Shown here: positions 29,780 to 39,768 of the stretch, in pieces
Numbering within the stretch: the stretch's first letter is position 1
Layout of the letters: every line of letters starts with the position of its first letter
DNA from: Podochytrium sp. JEL0797
Lineage: Eukaryota; Chytridiomycota; Chytridiomycetes; Chytridiales; Chytriomycetaceae
Assembly (NCBI GenBank): GCA_027596195.1
Contig: JADGJG010000124.1
Span: 1 to 39,768, forward strand
Length of the DNA: 39,768 nucleotides
Reading direction: 5' to 3'
The notes under the pieces: generated by a model
Database searches by the model: none
Told to the model about the DNA's origin: nothing
Seen by the model: only the letters and a program-made list of their open reading frames with translations
Translations under genes and position numbers: made by a program

Positions 29780-30264
29780 ATGGGATGCGGATCATCTTAG
29801 ATGCGTGATTCGTAGCTAATCGTTCCCATGCAGTGGGGAGCGGCGGAAACAACAGTGGAAACCAAAAAAGCCATAATTTAAACAGCAACAATACTAAGCG
29901 AGAGGTAATAGAATGAATCAGAAGAAAGCCGTCGAGCCAGCAGTAGCTGTGAAAATCGCGACACAATCGGAGAAACCATTCATTTTGAACACAAATCAAA
30001 TTGATTCGAAAGATACAATTTTGGAGTAGATCCTCGTTTGCTGGCAAAAGAGCTCTCCCAGAGAGGATATACTGTTTGGTTGGACTCGGAAAAGCTCCCC
30101 GGAGCCGAACGCTTGTTTGCCAAATCGAAAAAAGTCTACATATCAGGGTATTGAAGAAGAAAAGTGAATTGGCGGAGCGCAAGACGTTGACGATCACGCA
30201 GAAGAATGGATTAAGTTGGTCACGGCTCACTTATCTGCGACGTAACACCAATGACAGAGCTTAG
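29780..30264 (+). pseudogene. Decayed TIR-Sel1 gene B, copy 1
   Basis: The ATG 157 bp from gene B still reads MGCGSS but then hits TAG; the first donor is lost. The old acceptor (cccatgcag) and the Gly/Asn motif (GSGGNNSGNQKSHNLNSNN) are kept, and the frame then breaks at a TGA. A deletion removes TIR box 1. The next recognisable part is NFGVDPRLLAKELSQRGYTV (WLDSEKLPGAERLF follows), and a large internal deletion of roughly 1 kb jumps to the last Sel1 piece (SELAERKT). Several independent lesions mean it cannot encode the full protein. It shows that the TIR/membrane-protein pair was duplicated as a unit before one TIR gene died. Confidence 0.82.
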
Positions 30265-30541
30265 TCCATGTATATACAGCATAACAAGAAGGGCGGTCAC
30301 TTTCCTAATAATCCAAACTGCAGAAAGTGCAACGTCTCCAACACAGTCCTCCACACGCGTCGAACGAAAAGTGCTGGCGCCGGAATCGCATGACATTATT
30401 CACACCTCCCACGACATCAAGTCGTTTTCCCAAGTACCGACACGCCTCTGCCTGAAGCAGCAGGTCGATGCGGCGCATGTTTCCACCCCACTCAAATTAT
30501 GTAGGTAATTTTATAATAGGAATTTTATAATACATCTTACT
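30265..30541 (+). other. Gap downstream of the TIR pseudogene
   Basis: About 275 bp between the TIR remnant and the end of membrane-protein gene C. It is moderately GC-rich and has an open frame on the plus strand, but nothing in the translation (for example NPNCRKCN in another frame) is enough to name a gene. It may be the remains of a further sequence joined to the pseudogene. Confidence 0.3.
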
Positions 30542-31538
30542 CTATAGCCCCTCTTGGAAATAAATAATAAAAATAACACAAAGAATAATCCACGCAACCA
30601 GCACCCAAAGTTTCCACGACTTCCGACGCGCAACATTTACGTCATGTTCTGGCAAAGCATCTGCGACCGGTGCAGGCACCTCAACATTAATTTCATGTTC
30701 TCGCAAAGCCTTCGCGTCTATAATTGGTCTTGGCGATTCAGAAGCCGCTCGCGAACTTGGTTGCTCCACGCGGTTTATTCTGATATTTAAAGTGGGGAAA
30801 AGCTCGATGGTCTGCTGACATGTGTTACAAGCCTCACCAGATTGTTTTCTTCCGAGGCAGGTGCTCTGCAGGGAATGTTGTCTTTGTCGTCTCTCCAGGT
30901 TCAAGTTGGAGTTCTTCCCTCATCTCGAGTTCATCCGACCCATTTGTGACGGGAGGCTGTGAATGAATCATTGTCATTCCTCTTCACTGGTGTTCAGCTG
31001 CTGATTTCCTATTTGAGCAAGTGGATCTCCGTTGTCCTCTCCTTCGAAAAAGATTACGTATTTTTCCCTGCGTATTGCTTCTTCGAAGGTGAGGGCTCTT
31101 TCTGTTGCGTTGTGTTGTGTTGTGTTGTGGCTGATTGTTGTCGTCTGTTTGTACTGTTGGTCAGGTTGTTATTGCTGTGTCGTTGCTTTGTCGCTTGTCT
31201 GAATCGCTGTATTGACTCGATTCTTCTTGCTATAAGCTCCCTGGTTTTCCGTCTCTGTTTCCCGCGTTCGCGCACTCTCGTACCCGTCTGTCTTGAGCCG
31301 TTGCACAACTCCGGCTCTCGTTTCTGTAGCCCGTCATTCCATCTACCGGCTTTCTGCCAAAACACATGGTTATGATTTCCCGTGATATTGCTGCTATTCG
31401 CATTGTGGGAATCGTTCCCGCGTCTTCCCACTTGCGATCAGGCAATCAGTTTTCGGAAATGATATGACAAATATACTCACAATTGAAAGATTTAACTGGG
31501 TTTAGCTTCACCGGTTGAATTGAGGTCTGTCGGGACAT
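30542..31538 (-). CDS. Small Asn-motif membrane protein C, copy 1, split by a ~551-nt intron-like insertion
   Basis: Model: exons 31538-31481, 31430-31366 and 30814-30542 (131 aa). The first intron (gtgagt...cgcaag, phase 1) matches genes A and B. The start is MSRQTSIQPVKLNPVKSFN and the motif is GRRGNDSHNANSSNITGNHN. Gene C then diverges for about 550 nt, after which homology resumes with NRVEQPSSRAASES, the acidic repeats (ALREHEINVEVP; ALPEHDVNV), a basic patch (ARRKSWKLW) and one membrane segment (VLVAWIILCVIFIIYF). The interrupting stretch begins GTGTTT and ends ATGTCAG, and its removal keeps phase 0. If it is not spliced, the N-terminal exon instead reads into an unrelated Arg/Gln/Asn-rich frame ending near 31054. 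No TIR gene lies next to the ATG at 31538; only faint promoter-like similarity remains. Confidence 0.5.
30815..31365 (-). other. Insertion in gene C that can behave as an intron
   Basis: This is absent from paralogues A and B at the homologous place. It is flanked by the 5-bp direct repeat catgt (31368-31364 and 30822-30818, minus strand), as a target-site duplication would give. It has GT and AG in the correct places for removal without a frame change. It contains a short tgtgttgtgttgtg repeat near 31110. I see no transposase, poly-A tail or convincing terminal inverted repeats. It could be an unclassified non-autonomous element that created a new intron. Confidence 0.45.
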
Positions 31539-31840
31539 TGGACAGTTGAGCTGTTAAAATTCTCAATCAATCTGTCAACCACGATGGAATCTAGTCACAT
31601 CGTTCCATACTCGAAAGATTTTTTATTATTTTCTATCTGTTTAAAAAGTATGTCCCATTATTGGATCATTCTAAATTCGGCGCTACGTTAAAAAAGGGGA
31701 AGAAAAAAAGGGGGGATAGAAAAATTGGATGGTGGCGTTCTGTTGCAACGGGTTAAGGTGAGAGCGTAAAATTTGGAAGACTTGTTGTGCTTTCTCCCAA
31801 AATGATTTATTTAAAATACATCGGGCATAAACCAGCCGTA
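31539..31840 (+). other. Gap between membrane-protein gene C and the ammonium transporter
   Basis: About 300 bp. The part next to gene C weakly resembles the start of the divergent promoters A and B (aattctcaatcaatctgtc), suggesting a lost third TIR partner. The remainder is A/T-rich with a GAAAAAAAGGGGGG stretch. No gene was seen. Confidence 0.35.
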
Positions 31841-33874
31841 TCACTGAGGCACATCCACAATCATTCCATTTTCTCCACCTGCGCCTCTTTGCTCATCAGC
31901 CACCGCCGCTCTCAATTCCTTCACTGCCGCCATTGCCTTTCTTGCCGCGTTTTCTGCTGCAGCAACAGCATTCGCGACTCTGTTTGACGGTGTGGAAGTA
32001 TTTCCTGTGAACCAATCGCGAATTTAAATCGTAGAATTAGAGCGGAAAAAAGGAAGCAGTCAGAAAAACAAAAAAAACTACAAACCATTGAGTTTATCAA
32101 AAGCGCTCACTTGCCCACCACCCACCTTGGGCGACAACACCTTGCTAGCCGAATCCTCAGGCACATGAGGAACGAACCCAGGCACCTCCACGCTCTTGCG
32201 AAACGGTAGAGCAGACGCAGGTTGAGAGAACCGCGTCGTGTACCGCGACGGTTCCTTGATATCCGCAATATCCAACCCCTGAATCTCCTCCTCTTTCGAG
32301 CACCGCATCTTGAGTCCACATACCCTCTCCAAAAAGAGAATCAGGACAATCGACCACGCAATAGACCACGCCCCGACGGCAAATATAGCCGCGAGTTGAA
32401 CGGGAACTTGAACCCAAACGTGGTCCACCCAACCTGCCGTGGACCCCGGCGCGTCCACATCTGTGATGGTGTGTTGCGCAAAGAGGCCCGTAAGGACCAT
32501 TCCGAGAGCTCCCCCGACCCCGTGGACACCCATCACGTCGAGTGAATCGTCGATGCGGAGGTGTTTGATAAATTCGACAGAGTAGAAGCACACGATGGAA
32601 GCGAGGACGCCGAAAATGATTCCGAATCCGGGTTGAACGAATCCAGCACCTGTGGACAAGCTCTCGGTTAAAATCGGCGTGTCAACTGCACCACACCAAG
32701 GAAAAAGAAAATCGCATACCTGGAGTAATCGTGGCTAAACCAGCAACAGCTCCCGTACAAAACCCAATCGTTGTAAACCCACTCTTCTCCACCAACACCT
32801 CCAACATCATCCACACGAGCCCCCCACTCGCCGCCGCCAAATTACTCGCGTACGCCGCATCCACAGCCCTCGGGTTCGACGCCGACGCGGAACCGCCGTT
32901 GAACCCCATCCACCCGAACCAGAGCAGACCTGTCCCGACGTACACAAACGTGGGGTTATGTTTGTGGTATTCGCGTTGGCCGTAGTCGACGCGTTGGCCG
33001 AGCATAATGGCGAGGACAATAGCGGTGGTTCCGGAGGAAACGTGGACTACGGAGCCACCGGCGTAGTCCATTACGTTGATGTTGTGGAGCCAGCCGTTGG
33101 CAGACCAGACCCAGTATACGATTGGGTTGTAGACCTTTTTGAAGAGAAGAGTTAATTTGTGACTCACAAAATTGTAGAAAACGGAATACTCACAATAATG
33201 GACCAAAGCAGCACAAACACCATCGTTGGTACCATCTTCATTCTTCCGCCAACGGAGCCAGTGAAGAGAGCCGGGGTGATTCCGGCAAACATCATCTGAG
33301 TAAACACCGTTACTCTTATTGAGTCTGCATGTGCGAAACCATTTACCTGATACATGGCAAACAAGGAATTTGGGATCGTAGGAGCTTGAATATTTTGTGT
33401 ATCAATCGTGTTGAGAAGCCCGCCGTAACGAAAGTTGCCTGGGTATTACATCCCCGATTTGAATGTGTTTGAAAAGTGTTGAGAAAGGGAGCTAGAAATA
33501 CCAATGAACTTGGAATCCGAATTATCCGAAAGAGCCAGTGTGTACCCCAACAAACTCCATTCGATAATCGCCACCGAAAATGCGAGCAGGACTGACACAA
33601 ACATGGTCATTGAATTTTTGGCTTCATGTGTTCCCGAGTAGAATAACCCAAGACCGGGGACCATGATGAACACAAGGGCAGACTGCGAAAGTGACAGGGC
33701 TAAGTTAGGGCTTATTTTCGACGAGGGGGGGGGCAAGGAATCTTGTACCGAAATGAGAATCCAGGCCACGTCCCCGTGTATAATAGGCGCCAGTGGGTCT
33801 GTTGAGTTGCTGCTCTGAGCAGTCACAAGCTGAAGCGAGGCAGCAGCAAAGAGGAGCAGACACTGTGTTTGCAT
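31841..33874 (-). CDS. Ammonium transporter (Amt/MEP family)
   Basis: Seven exons: 33874-33749, 33682-33502, 33438-33347, 33295-33194, 33134-32720, 32649-32086 and 32004-31841 (547 aa). It begins with a hydrophobic leader (MQTQCLLLFAAASLQLVTAQ), then runs through the Amt core: GDVAWILISSALVFIMVPGL, GLFYSGTHEAKNS, MMFAGITPALFTGSVGGRMK, MDYAGGSVVHVSSG, WFGWMGFNGGSA, GFCTGAVAGLATITPGAGFV and DVMGVHGVGGALG. The substrate-site Asp190 and the pore twin histidines His198 and His348 are present. The extended C-terminal tail ends in an Ala/Arg/Glu helix (NAVAAAENAARKAMAAVKEL). It takes up ammonium across the plasma membrane; fungal members can also sense nitrogen. The start at 33874 is chosen for the leader peptide. 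It sits between the two visible copies of the duplication and may itself be duplicated beyond the right edge. Confidence 0.92.
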
Positions 33875-34238
33875 TTGAGAGATACTTTTTTTGGTATACA
33901 AGAGTCATATTTTATTTCGTTAATTCATTCATTTCGCTCCTCACGGCCTTTCATATTTATCACCAGAAAGAGAACACCCCTTCTTTAGCAGGTGATAATG
34001 AGGATGAAATACGCACGCTTTTCTCTCCACATTTTTAGATTTTTATGAAAACATTTAAATTTTTTTTATTCCTTCTTCTAATGATACAAATAGGGACATT
34101 GTTTACGCGTTGTACGGTACGTCGGATTGGGGTTCATTCATGGATGGGAAGTTGAGGCAGAGAGAGTCGCGTTGAGGATTTGAAAATGTTTTAAAAAGTG
34201 AGGAAGGGGATTTTATCTCATATGTAAAACGCGTTTAT
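33875..34238 (-). promoter_or_regulatory. Upstream region of the ammonium transporter with GATA-like sites
   Basis: 364 bp without a gene, between the transporter start and copy 2 of the duplication. Candidate GATA-factor sites are TTATC at 33957-33961 (GATAA on the minus strand) and GATAA at 33994-33998, about 85 and 120 bp upstream of the ATG. Fungal ammonium permeases are often controlled by nitrogen GATA factors, so this placement is plausible. Such short sites are frequent by chance in A/T-rich DNA. Confidence 0.3.
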
Positions 34239-34285
34239 TTTATGATAAGCTAAAATGCAGTGCAGTGTATGTTTCTCAATCCGGC

Positions 34286-34939
34286 TCACGCGAGTTCAAC
34301 GTACGCGGGTCCCCGTCGGAATAGTTTACCAAAATACTCAAAGATGCAATTCCAGAAACACAGCCCCACCGCGATAACCACCGTCACAAAGATGGTGTAT
34401 CGCTCCCACATTGGTATCCGTTCAATCGTGGATCGTTCGAGGAGTCCCGTGCCCGTCTCGAAAACTGTCAACAGGAGCACCGTCACGCCGAGGTATCTCT
34501 TGAAATCCAACCACTTGCGACATGTTCGGATGCTCCCGAATACGAATACGGGGCAGAATCTCATCCATGAACCGAGAACTGAAATGGCCACAATCAAGAT
34601 CACCGTCACGAGCCCCATGACGCCATGCCAGCTCTTCCAATGCGTTTTGCCAGAGTTGCTCTTGTTTTGGTATACGGCCCAAAATCCCACACAACACGCG
34701 AGACAGGCCATGATTTGGAGGAGGGCGTGGGTGCGGATGTTGCGGGTTCGGCTGTCGAGTGTTTTGGCTTCGGGGGCGACTCGTTGGAGGATGAGGCTGG
34801 CTGTGATGGAGGCCCAGATGAAGATGGACATGCCGATGATGTGGAGGGAGAAGAGGACCCATTCTTTGGAGTAGGGGAAAGCGAGGGCGGGCATGGCGAT
34901 GGTGAGGGCGCAGATGAGAATGAACTTGGGGCAGACCAT
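34286..34939 (-). CDS. Cytochrome b561-domain membrane protein, copy 2
   Basis: 217 aa, three residues different from the 25470-26123 copy (PVFVFGSIRTCRKW here). Most of the 17 nucleotide differences between the duplicated blocks lie in the 3' part of this gene, ten of them within about 35 bp. The three aligned His and the missing fourth are unchanged. Confidence 0.7.
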   Translation of the reverse strand: MVCPKFILICALTIAMPALAFPYSKEWVLFSLHIIGMSIFIWASITASLILQRVAPEAKTLDSRTRNIRTHALLQIMACLACCVGFWAVYQNKSNSGKTHWKSWHGVMGLVTVILIVAISVLGSWMRFCPVFVFGSIRTCRKWLDFKRYLGVTVLLLTVFETGTGLLERSTIERIPMWERYTIFVTVVIAVGLCFWNCIFEYFGKLFRRGPAYVELA

Positions 34940-35240
34940 GGCTGGAGCAAGAGCGGGTATAGGAGGGGTTGGGATCGTGAAGGATGGCGGTTTCGCGGGT
35001 TGTTTCTGTTGCCAAGTTCGACAGACGCTGTCAGCCTTCCATAGCGTAATGGCAATGAAATTTTTTTTGAGGCATCAGCGGGAGTGATTTGATTGGTCGG
35101 GATTTTCCCGGTTGTGATTGGATTCGTTATGATTCGACAGATTGTTCCGTGATCTTTTTCTTTTCTTGAACTTTTTCCTCTCTTCAATCAAAAACTCCAA
35201 ACTTCCCTGTAAACTTTCAAACCAAATCATCTTTTTGTTA

Positions 35241-35774
35241 TTATTGTCTATTCGGGTTATATTCTCTTGAGGGCGCGGCAAAAATAACCACACAAAATAA
35301 TCCCATTACAATGCACCCCCAAAACTTCCTTTGAGTCTGACGCCTAACAGCAATTTCATGTTCTGGAAAAGTTTCCGCGACTGCAGCAGACTCTTCAACA
35401 TTAACTTTATGTTCTGACTTTAAATCAGACTCCTCAGCATTAAATTCATTTTCTGGCAAAACCTCCGCAACAATGGAGGTCTCAGTAATTGGTGTTTTTG
35501 ACGCTTCAGAAGCCGCTCGCGCCCTTGGTTGCTCCAAGGGTGTGCCGTTAGAAGGAAATAAAGAGAAATGCCAATGAATATCGTGGCTCGATGTTTTGCT
35601 GATATGATTGTGATCTCCCGTGAAATTGTTGCTATTCGTGTTGTGGCAATCGTTCCCGCCTCTTCCGACTTACAATCGATTAAATCAGTTTTACGGAGGT
35701 GTCAGGTGAAACGACCAATACTCACCATTGACGGATTTAACTGGGTTTGGTTGATCTGAGTTCTGACGGAACAT
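35241..35774 (-). CDS. Small Asn-motif membrane protein A, copy 2
   Basis: Exons 35774-35726 and 35668-35241, 158 aa, identical to copy 1 at 26425-26958 in every frame compared. It is divergent from the TIR-Sel1 copy at 35934, with the same 159-bp spacing and palindrome. Confidence 0.72.
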
Positions 35775-35933
35775 TGCAATGAGTTCAAGAAAGATTCTCT
35801 GGAAATCCGTCGGCGTTGGAAAAAAAATTGATCTGATGACTTCAGCTTGCTTTAGCCGACGCGTCGGAAAGGATTTTCAAGATTTTCATTCTTCGAATTC
35901 ATTCACTCCTCGATCACACACGAAACAAGTCAG

Positions 35934-37565
35934 ATGGGATGCGGATCGTCCATTAACAGTTAGTCGCGTTAATTAAAACCGCTTTCGCTAATCGTTCCCA
36001 TGCAGTGGGGAGCGGTGGAAGCAACAGCAACAATGTAAACAGCAATAATATCAACAGCAACAATACCAATAGCAGAGTTAATGGAACGAATCAGAAGAAA
36101 ACCGTCGAATCAGTAACCGAGAAAAGCGCGACAATCGCCGAGAAGCCGAAAATTGTGAACACAAATCAAATATTCATAAGCTACAGCTGGGCCAATTCCA
36201 AGGAAGCACAAGGTGCATCTGCGGGGAATTTTGGAGTAGATCCTCGTGTCTTGGCAAAAGAGCTTTCCGAGGGAGGCTATACCGTTTGGTTGGACTCGGA
36301 AAAGCTCCCTGGCGAAGAACGCTTGTTTGAAAATCTCGTCGACGCGATTTTAGACTGTGAGTTTCCCGTATTTTCGCTAAATCATGCTTGAGATAGTAAT
36401 GCTTCTGAAATAGCCGCAATGGCAATTATTTGCATGTCAACTGAATACATGGAGTCAACCAACTGGTAATTTTTTCCCTCCTCATATTCTGTCCCTGTCC
36501 AACTGTTCTTTTTAGTTTTCGTGAGTTCAATTATATCATGAACGCACGGCGCTTGCCCTACGTAATTATTCATGTTGGAGAAACGGGAAATATTGAGAAA
36601 TGGAGCAAGTCCAAGTTTGGATTCCTTGCAGCTGACGCTTTGGTATTTCAGCAGCTTTATTATGTACTTCTACTCATACAAATACACAGTATGTCGACTG
36701 CATTGGAAAATCAGAAATACCTCCTGCCATTTTAGAATCAATCGCTCGAAAATTACCTTCCACAAAAGGTTTTATTCGAAAGGACATTAATGGATTACTC
36801 AAAGAGGCAGATGAAGGGTCCAGAGAAAGTCAGTTCCTTGTGGGAACTTATTACGACAGTTATTTTCGCAATGGGACAGACGCAACTGTGGATAACGCGA
36901 GGGCAGAAAAATACTACCTTCTCGCAGCACAGCAGAAGCACAAGATAGCCCAACACAATTTAGGAGTCATGTATGAATCCAAATGCGAAGTGGAAGAAGA
37001 TCAGGAGATGAAGAAGACAACGACTGAGAAGGCAAAGCTGTGGTACAAGAAAGCCAGTGACCAAGGGCACATACCATCAATTTATAATTTGGCACTGTTC
37101 CATTCAATCTGCAAAGAGTATACAGCTGCTGTCGATCTGTTTAATCGAGTTATCAAACATGGGGCCGGGTGTGAGGAATATGTCAGATCCATTTATTGCC
37201 TCGCAGACTTGCACCAAAATGGATTGGGAGTGGAACAGAACCTTGAAAAGTCGGAGCAGCTTTACCTCGAAGCAGCCGAACTGGGATATCCCAATGCCCA
37301 ATACAAACTCGCGATTCTGCTCGCACAGAAAGGTCAAAAGGCAGAATCGGAGGAATGGCTTAAAAAGGCTGCAGATCAACATTATAAAGAAGCACAAACC
37401 GAACTTGCCGAGCGCAAGATGTGGATGATGCCGAATAATGGAATTGGTTTGAAGGTGGGCACGGCTCACTCAAAAATGGCGATCTGCGATGTGACACCAA
37501 TGCCGAAGGGCAAAGAAGTGGCGGATGCGTGCATTGATGCTGAGGATCAGCAAGCCTTCAATTAA
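35934..37565 (+). CDS. TIR-Sel1 protein with N-terminal acylation motif, copy 2
   Basis: Exons 35934-35958, 36006-36356, 36414-36465, 36516-36642 and 36690-37565, 476 aa, identical to the copy at 27118-28749. All splice signals, the MGCGSS start, the Gly/Asn motif, the TIR box 1 (FISYSW), the candidate catalytic Glu146 and the Sel1 repeats are preserved. If both copies are real, dosage of the pair is doubled. Confidence 0.8.
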
Positions 37566-37708
37566 TTTATGTCGTCTCTTTTGCTTGGATGCGTTTTACT
37601 GTAACCAACAAAATACTAAAAAACCAAATATTTTTGTCTGCCAACGAATCGGACATATTGTGTTGATGTGGTGAGGAAGCTTCTCAAAGTGGTCACTTCG
37701 GTCCTATT

Positions 37709-37779
37709 AAAACGGCGACATACTGTACTTTAGAGCTATATGCTCTAGAAGCACACGGGGGTTTTCAAGTCGCCGTTTT
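37709..37779. repeat. Stem-loop, copy 2
   Basis: The same 11-bp inverted repeat with nested 6-bp hairpin as at 28893-28963, in the corresponding gap 37566-37937, which otherwise holds no gene I can see. Confidence 0.5.
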
Positions 37780-37937
37780 GACTTCGTTCAAAGATGGATC
37801 AGTTCTTGAGTGCAGCCACGGCCATGAGCCAATTAAAAACCCTAGGATTGAAAATACGTTTCCAAACAGCCGAAATTGGTCCGCGTTAGCGTGCATCAAC
37901 CGCAGCTGTAGCGTTTTTTTAGAGACTATTCAATCCC

Positions 37938-38438
37938 TTATCCATAAATTTTCTTGAGGATAACAACAAGGAGGATGGCTCCTAACATGGCCAAAAGACC
38001 TGCAACAAGACAAATTCCCAACGCAACCAGCGCCCAATATTTCCACGTCCTCTGCGGACGCCCAACATCGATTTCATTTTCTGGCAAAGTTTCCACGACA
38101 TCAGCAGACTCCTCAACATTGATTTCATGTTCTGACAAAGCCTTTGTGTCCATAACTGGTGTTTTTCGCGCTTCAGAAGCCGCTCGTGACCTTGGTGACT
38201 CCACTTTTCCGATAATAATATTGTAAGTGTTGCTTGATGTTCTGTTGACCTGGATATTATTTCCATTGATATTGTTGCTATTCGTGTTGTGGCTATCGTT
38301 CCCGCCCTTTCCCCCTTGCGATCAAGCCCAAGGTAATCAGTTTTCGGAGGTGTATGTCGGGTGAAACGACAATTACTCACAATTGTTGGATTTAATTGGG
38401 TTTGGATTCTCGGGCTGATCTGAGCTCTGACGGGGCAT
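37938..38438 (-). CDS. Small Asn-motif membrane protein B, copy 2
   Basis: Exons 38438-38381 and 38314-37938, 144 aa, identical to the copy at 29122-29622. It keeps the phase-1 intron before GKGGNDSHN and the long C-terminal membrane segment. Confidence 0.72.
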
Positions 38439-38595
38439 TGCGGTGAGCTCAATGAGATTTTCTGTCAATCCGTCGTCGACGGAATATGATTTCTGACATC
38501 GGCTTCCAACAGGCGCGTCGGAAAGGGTTTTCAAGACTTTCATTCTTCACATTCATTCACTCCTCAGTTCTCGAATGCCACACGAATTAAGTCCC

Positions 38596-39080
38596 ATGGG
38601 ATGCGGATCATCTTAGATGCGTGATTCGTAGCTAATCGTTCCCATGCAGTGGGGAGCGGCGGAAACAACAGTGGAAACCAAAAAAGCCATAATTTAAACA
38701 GCAACAATACTAAGCGAGAGGTAATAGAATGAATCAGAAGAAAGCCGTCGAGCCAGCAGTAGCTGTGAAAATCGCGACACAATCGGAGAAACCATTCATT
38801 TTGAACACAAATCAAATTGATTCGAAAGATACAATTTTGGAGTAGATCCTCGTTTGCTGGCAAAAGAGCTCTCCCAGAGAGGATATACTGTTTGGTTGGA
38901 CTCGGAAAAGCTCCCCGGAGCCGAACGCTTGTTTGCCAAATCGAAAAAAGTCTACATATCAGGGTATTGAAGAAGAAAAGTGAATTGGCGGAGCGCAAGA
39001 CGTTGACGATCACGCAGAAGAATGGATTAAGTTGGTCACGGCTCACTTATCTGCGACGTAACACCAATGACAGAGCTTAG
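38596..39080 (+). pseudogene. Decayed TIR-Sel1 gene B, copy 2
   Basis: Carries the same lesions as 29780-30264: a stop after MGCGSS, a lost donor, a frame break after the Asn motif, and deletions of TIR box 1 and most Sel1 repeats. The decay therefore happened before the segmental duplication. Confidence 0.82.
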
Positions 39081-39357
39081 TCCATGTATATACAGCATAA
39101 CAAGAAGGGCGGTCACTTTCCTAATAATCCAAACTGCAGAAAGTGCAACGTCTCCAACACAGTCCTCCACACGCGTCGAACGAAAAGTGCTGGCGCCGGA
39201 ATCGCATGACATTATTCACACCTCCCACGACATCAAGTCGTTTTCCCAAGTACCGACACGCCTCTGCCTGAAGCAGCAGGTCGATGCGGCGCATGTTTCC
39301 ACCCCACTCAAATTATGTAGGTAATTTTATAATAGGAATTTTATAATACATCTTACT

Positions 39358-39768
39358 CTATAGCCCCTCTTGGAAATAAATAATAAAAATAACACAAAGA
39401 ATAATCCACGCAACCAGCACCCAAAGTTTCCACGACTTCCGACGCGCAACATTTACGTCATGTTCTGGCAAAGCATCTGCGACCGGTGCAGGCACCTCAA
39501 CATTAATTTCATGTTCTCGCAAAGCCTTCGCGTCTATAATTGGTCTTGGCGATTCAGAAGCCGCTCGCGAACTTGGTTGCTCCACGCGGTTTATTCTGAT
39601 ATTTAAAGTGGGGAAAAGCTCGATGGTCTGCTGACATGTGTTACAAGCCTCACCAGATTGTTTTCTTCCGAGGCAGGTGCTCTGCAGGGAATGTTGTCTT
39701 TGTCGTCTCTCCAGGTTCAAGTTGGAGTTCTTCCCTCATCTCGAGTTCATCCGACCCATTTGTGACGG
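39358..39768 (-). CDS. Small Asn-motif membrane protein C, copy 2 (5' part beyond the window)
   Basis: Only the last exon (39630-39358: EQPSSRAASES, acidic repeats, membrane segment) and part of the intron-like insertion (39631-39768) are inside the window. The sequence equals copy 1 as far as it goes. The exons with the start codon and Gly/Asn motif lie off the right edge. Confidence 0.5.

Larger units (their letters stand above)
25421..30952 (+). repeat. Segmental duplication, copy 1
   Basis: This block is repeated in direct orientation at 34239-39768. It starts at tttatgataagctaaaatgc; the sequence to the left differs between copies. The offset is 8818 nt for the first ~30 nt and 8816 nt after a 2-nt length difference (tatatg versus tatg). 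By eye I count about 17 substitutions in the first ~450 bp and none in the remaining ~5.1 kb; all reading frames compared beyond 26060 are identical. The right end is unknown because copy 2 is cut by the window edge. It holds a cytochrome b561-like gene, three small membrane-protein genes and one intact plus one decayed TIR-Sel1 gene. Confidence 0.93.
34239..39768 (+). repeat. Segmental duplication, copy 2 (cut by the window end)
   Basis: Direct repeat of 25421-30952. The left junction lies within the 5' flank of the ammonium transporter; the right end is outside the window. Position = copy 1 + 8816 beyond the first ~30 bp. The pattern is what a tandem duplication of about 8.8 kb, including the ammonium transporter, would give. 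An assembly duplication is possible, but the ~17 clustered differences near the left end argue against simple copying of the same reads. Confidence 0.93.

Noticed and set aside
30251..30508. 85-codon open frame after the TIR pseudogene
   Set aside because: It starts inside the pseudogene, and I recognise neither a domain nor coding character. Left as a gap.
31100..31135. CRISPR-like or regulatory repeat from tgtgt/gttgt units
   Set aside because: It is a simple short tandem repeat without spacers; CRISPR is not expected in a eukaryotic nuclear sequence.
31054..31431. Arg/Gln/Asn-rich frame read from membrane-protein gene C
   Set aside because: Only its first ~22 residues match the family. 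The rest is unrelated read-through into the insertion.

Overview
This looks like nuclear DNA of a zoosporic (flagellated) true fungus, most likely a chytrid. Genes are dense and contain many short GT-AG introns (about 42-230 nt). The window combines fungal Mnn1-type mannosyltransferases with a B9D2 gene, which marks an organism with a cilium or flagellum, and with cyclic-nucleotide-gated channels of the kind known from zoospores. All exon models were built by eye from reading-frame phase, splice signals and comparison between paralogues. No transcript was available.

Layout. (1) 1-3929: a ZGRF1-like 5'-3' DNA helicase runs off the left edge (minus strand), divergent from an SR-25/ARL6IP4-type nuclear protein. 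(2) 3991-14308: three head-to-tail CNG/HCN-like channel paralogues, each with a six-helix channel core and two cyclic-nucleotide-binding domains, and all with a GYH filter in place of GYG. (3) 14439-19628 (minus): an Mnn1-family mannosyltransferase, then a second gene in which two complete mannosyltransferase units are fused in one reading frame. (4) 19886-25352 (plus): an F-box protein, a double-stranded-RNA-binding protein, a small secreted 12-cysteine protein and B9D2. (5) 25421-39768: a segmental duplication. A block of at least 5.5 kb occurs twice in direct orientation, 8816-8818 nt apart, with a single ammonium transporter gene between the visible copies. A tandem duplication of about 8.8 kb would explain this; the right edge of the window cuts the second copy.

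The most interesting content is inside the duplicated block. It carries a cytochrome b561-like protein and a repeated two-gene module. One partner is a TIR-domain protein with Sel1 repeats whose first exon encodes a classic dual-acylation start (MGCGSS). The other, 159 bp away and divergent, is a small protein with a single C-terminal membrane segment. Although they lie on opposite strands, both proteins have a Gly/Asn-rich N-terminal motif placed directly after a phase-1 intron. Each block has one intact module (A), one in which the TIR gene has decayed (B), and a third membrane-protein copy (C) with a roughly 550-nt insertion that reads as a removable intron. My inference is a membrane-associated signalling or defence module in which a TIR effector is recruited to a membrane partner by a shared, possibly amyloid-like, motif. 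I do not know of a described system with this make-up.
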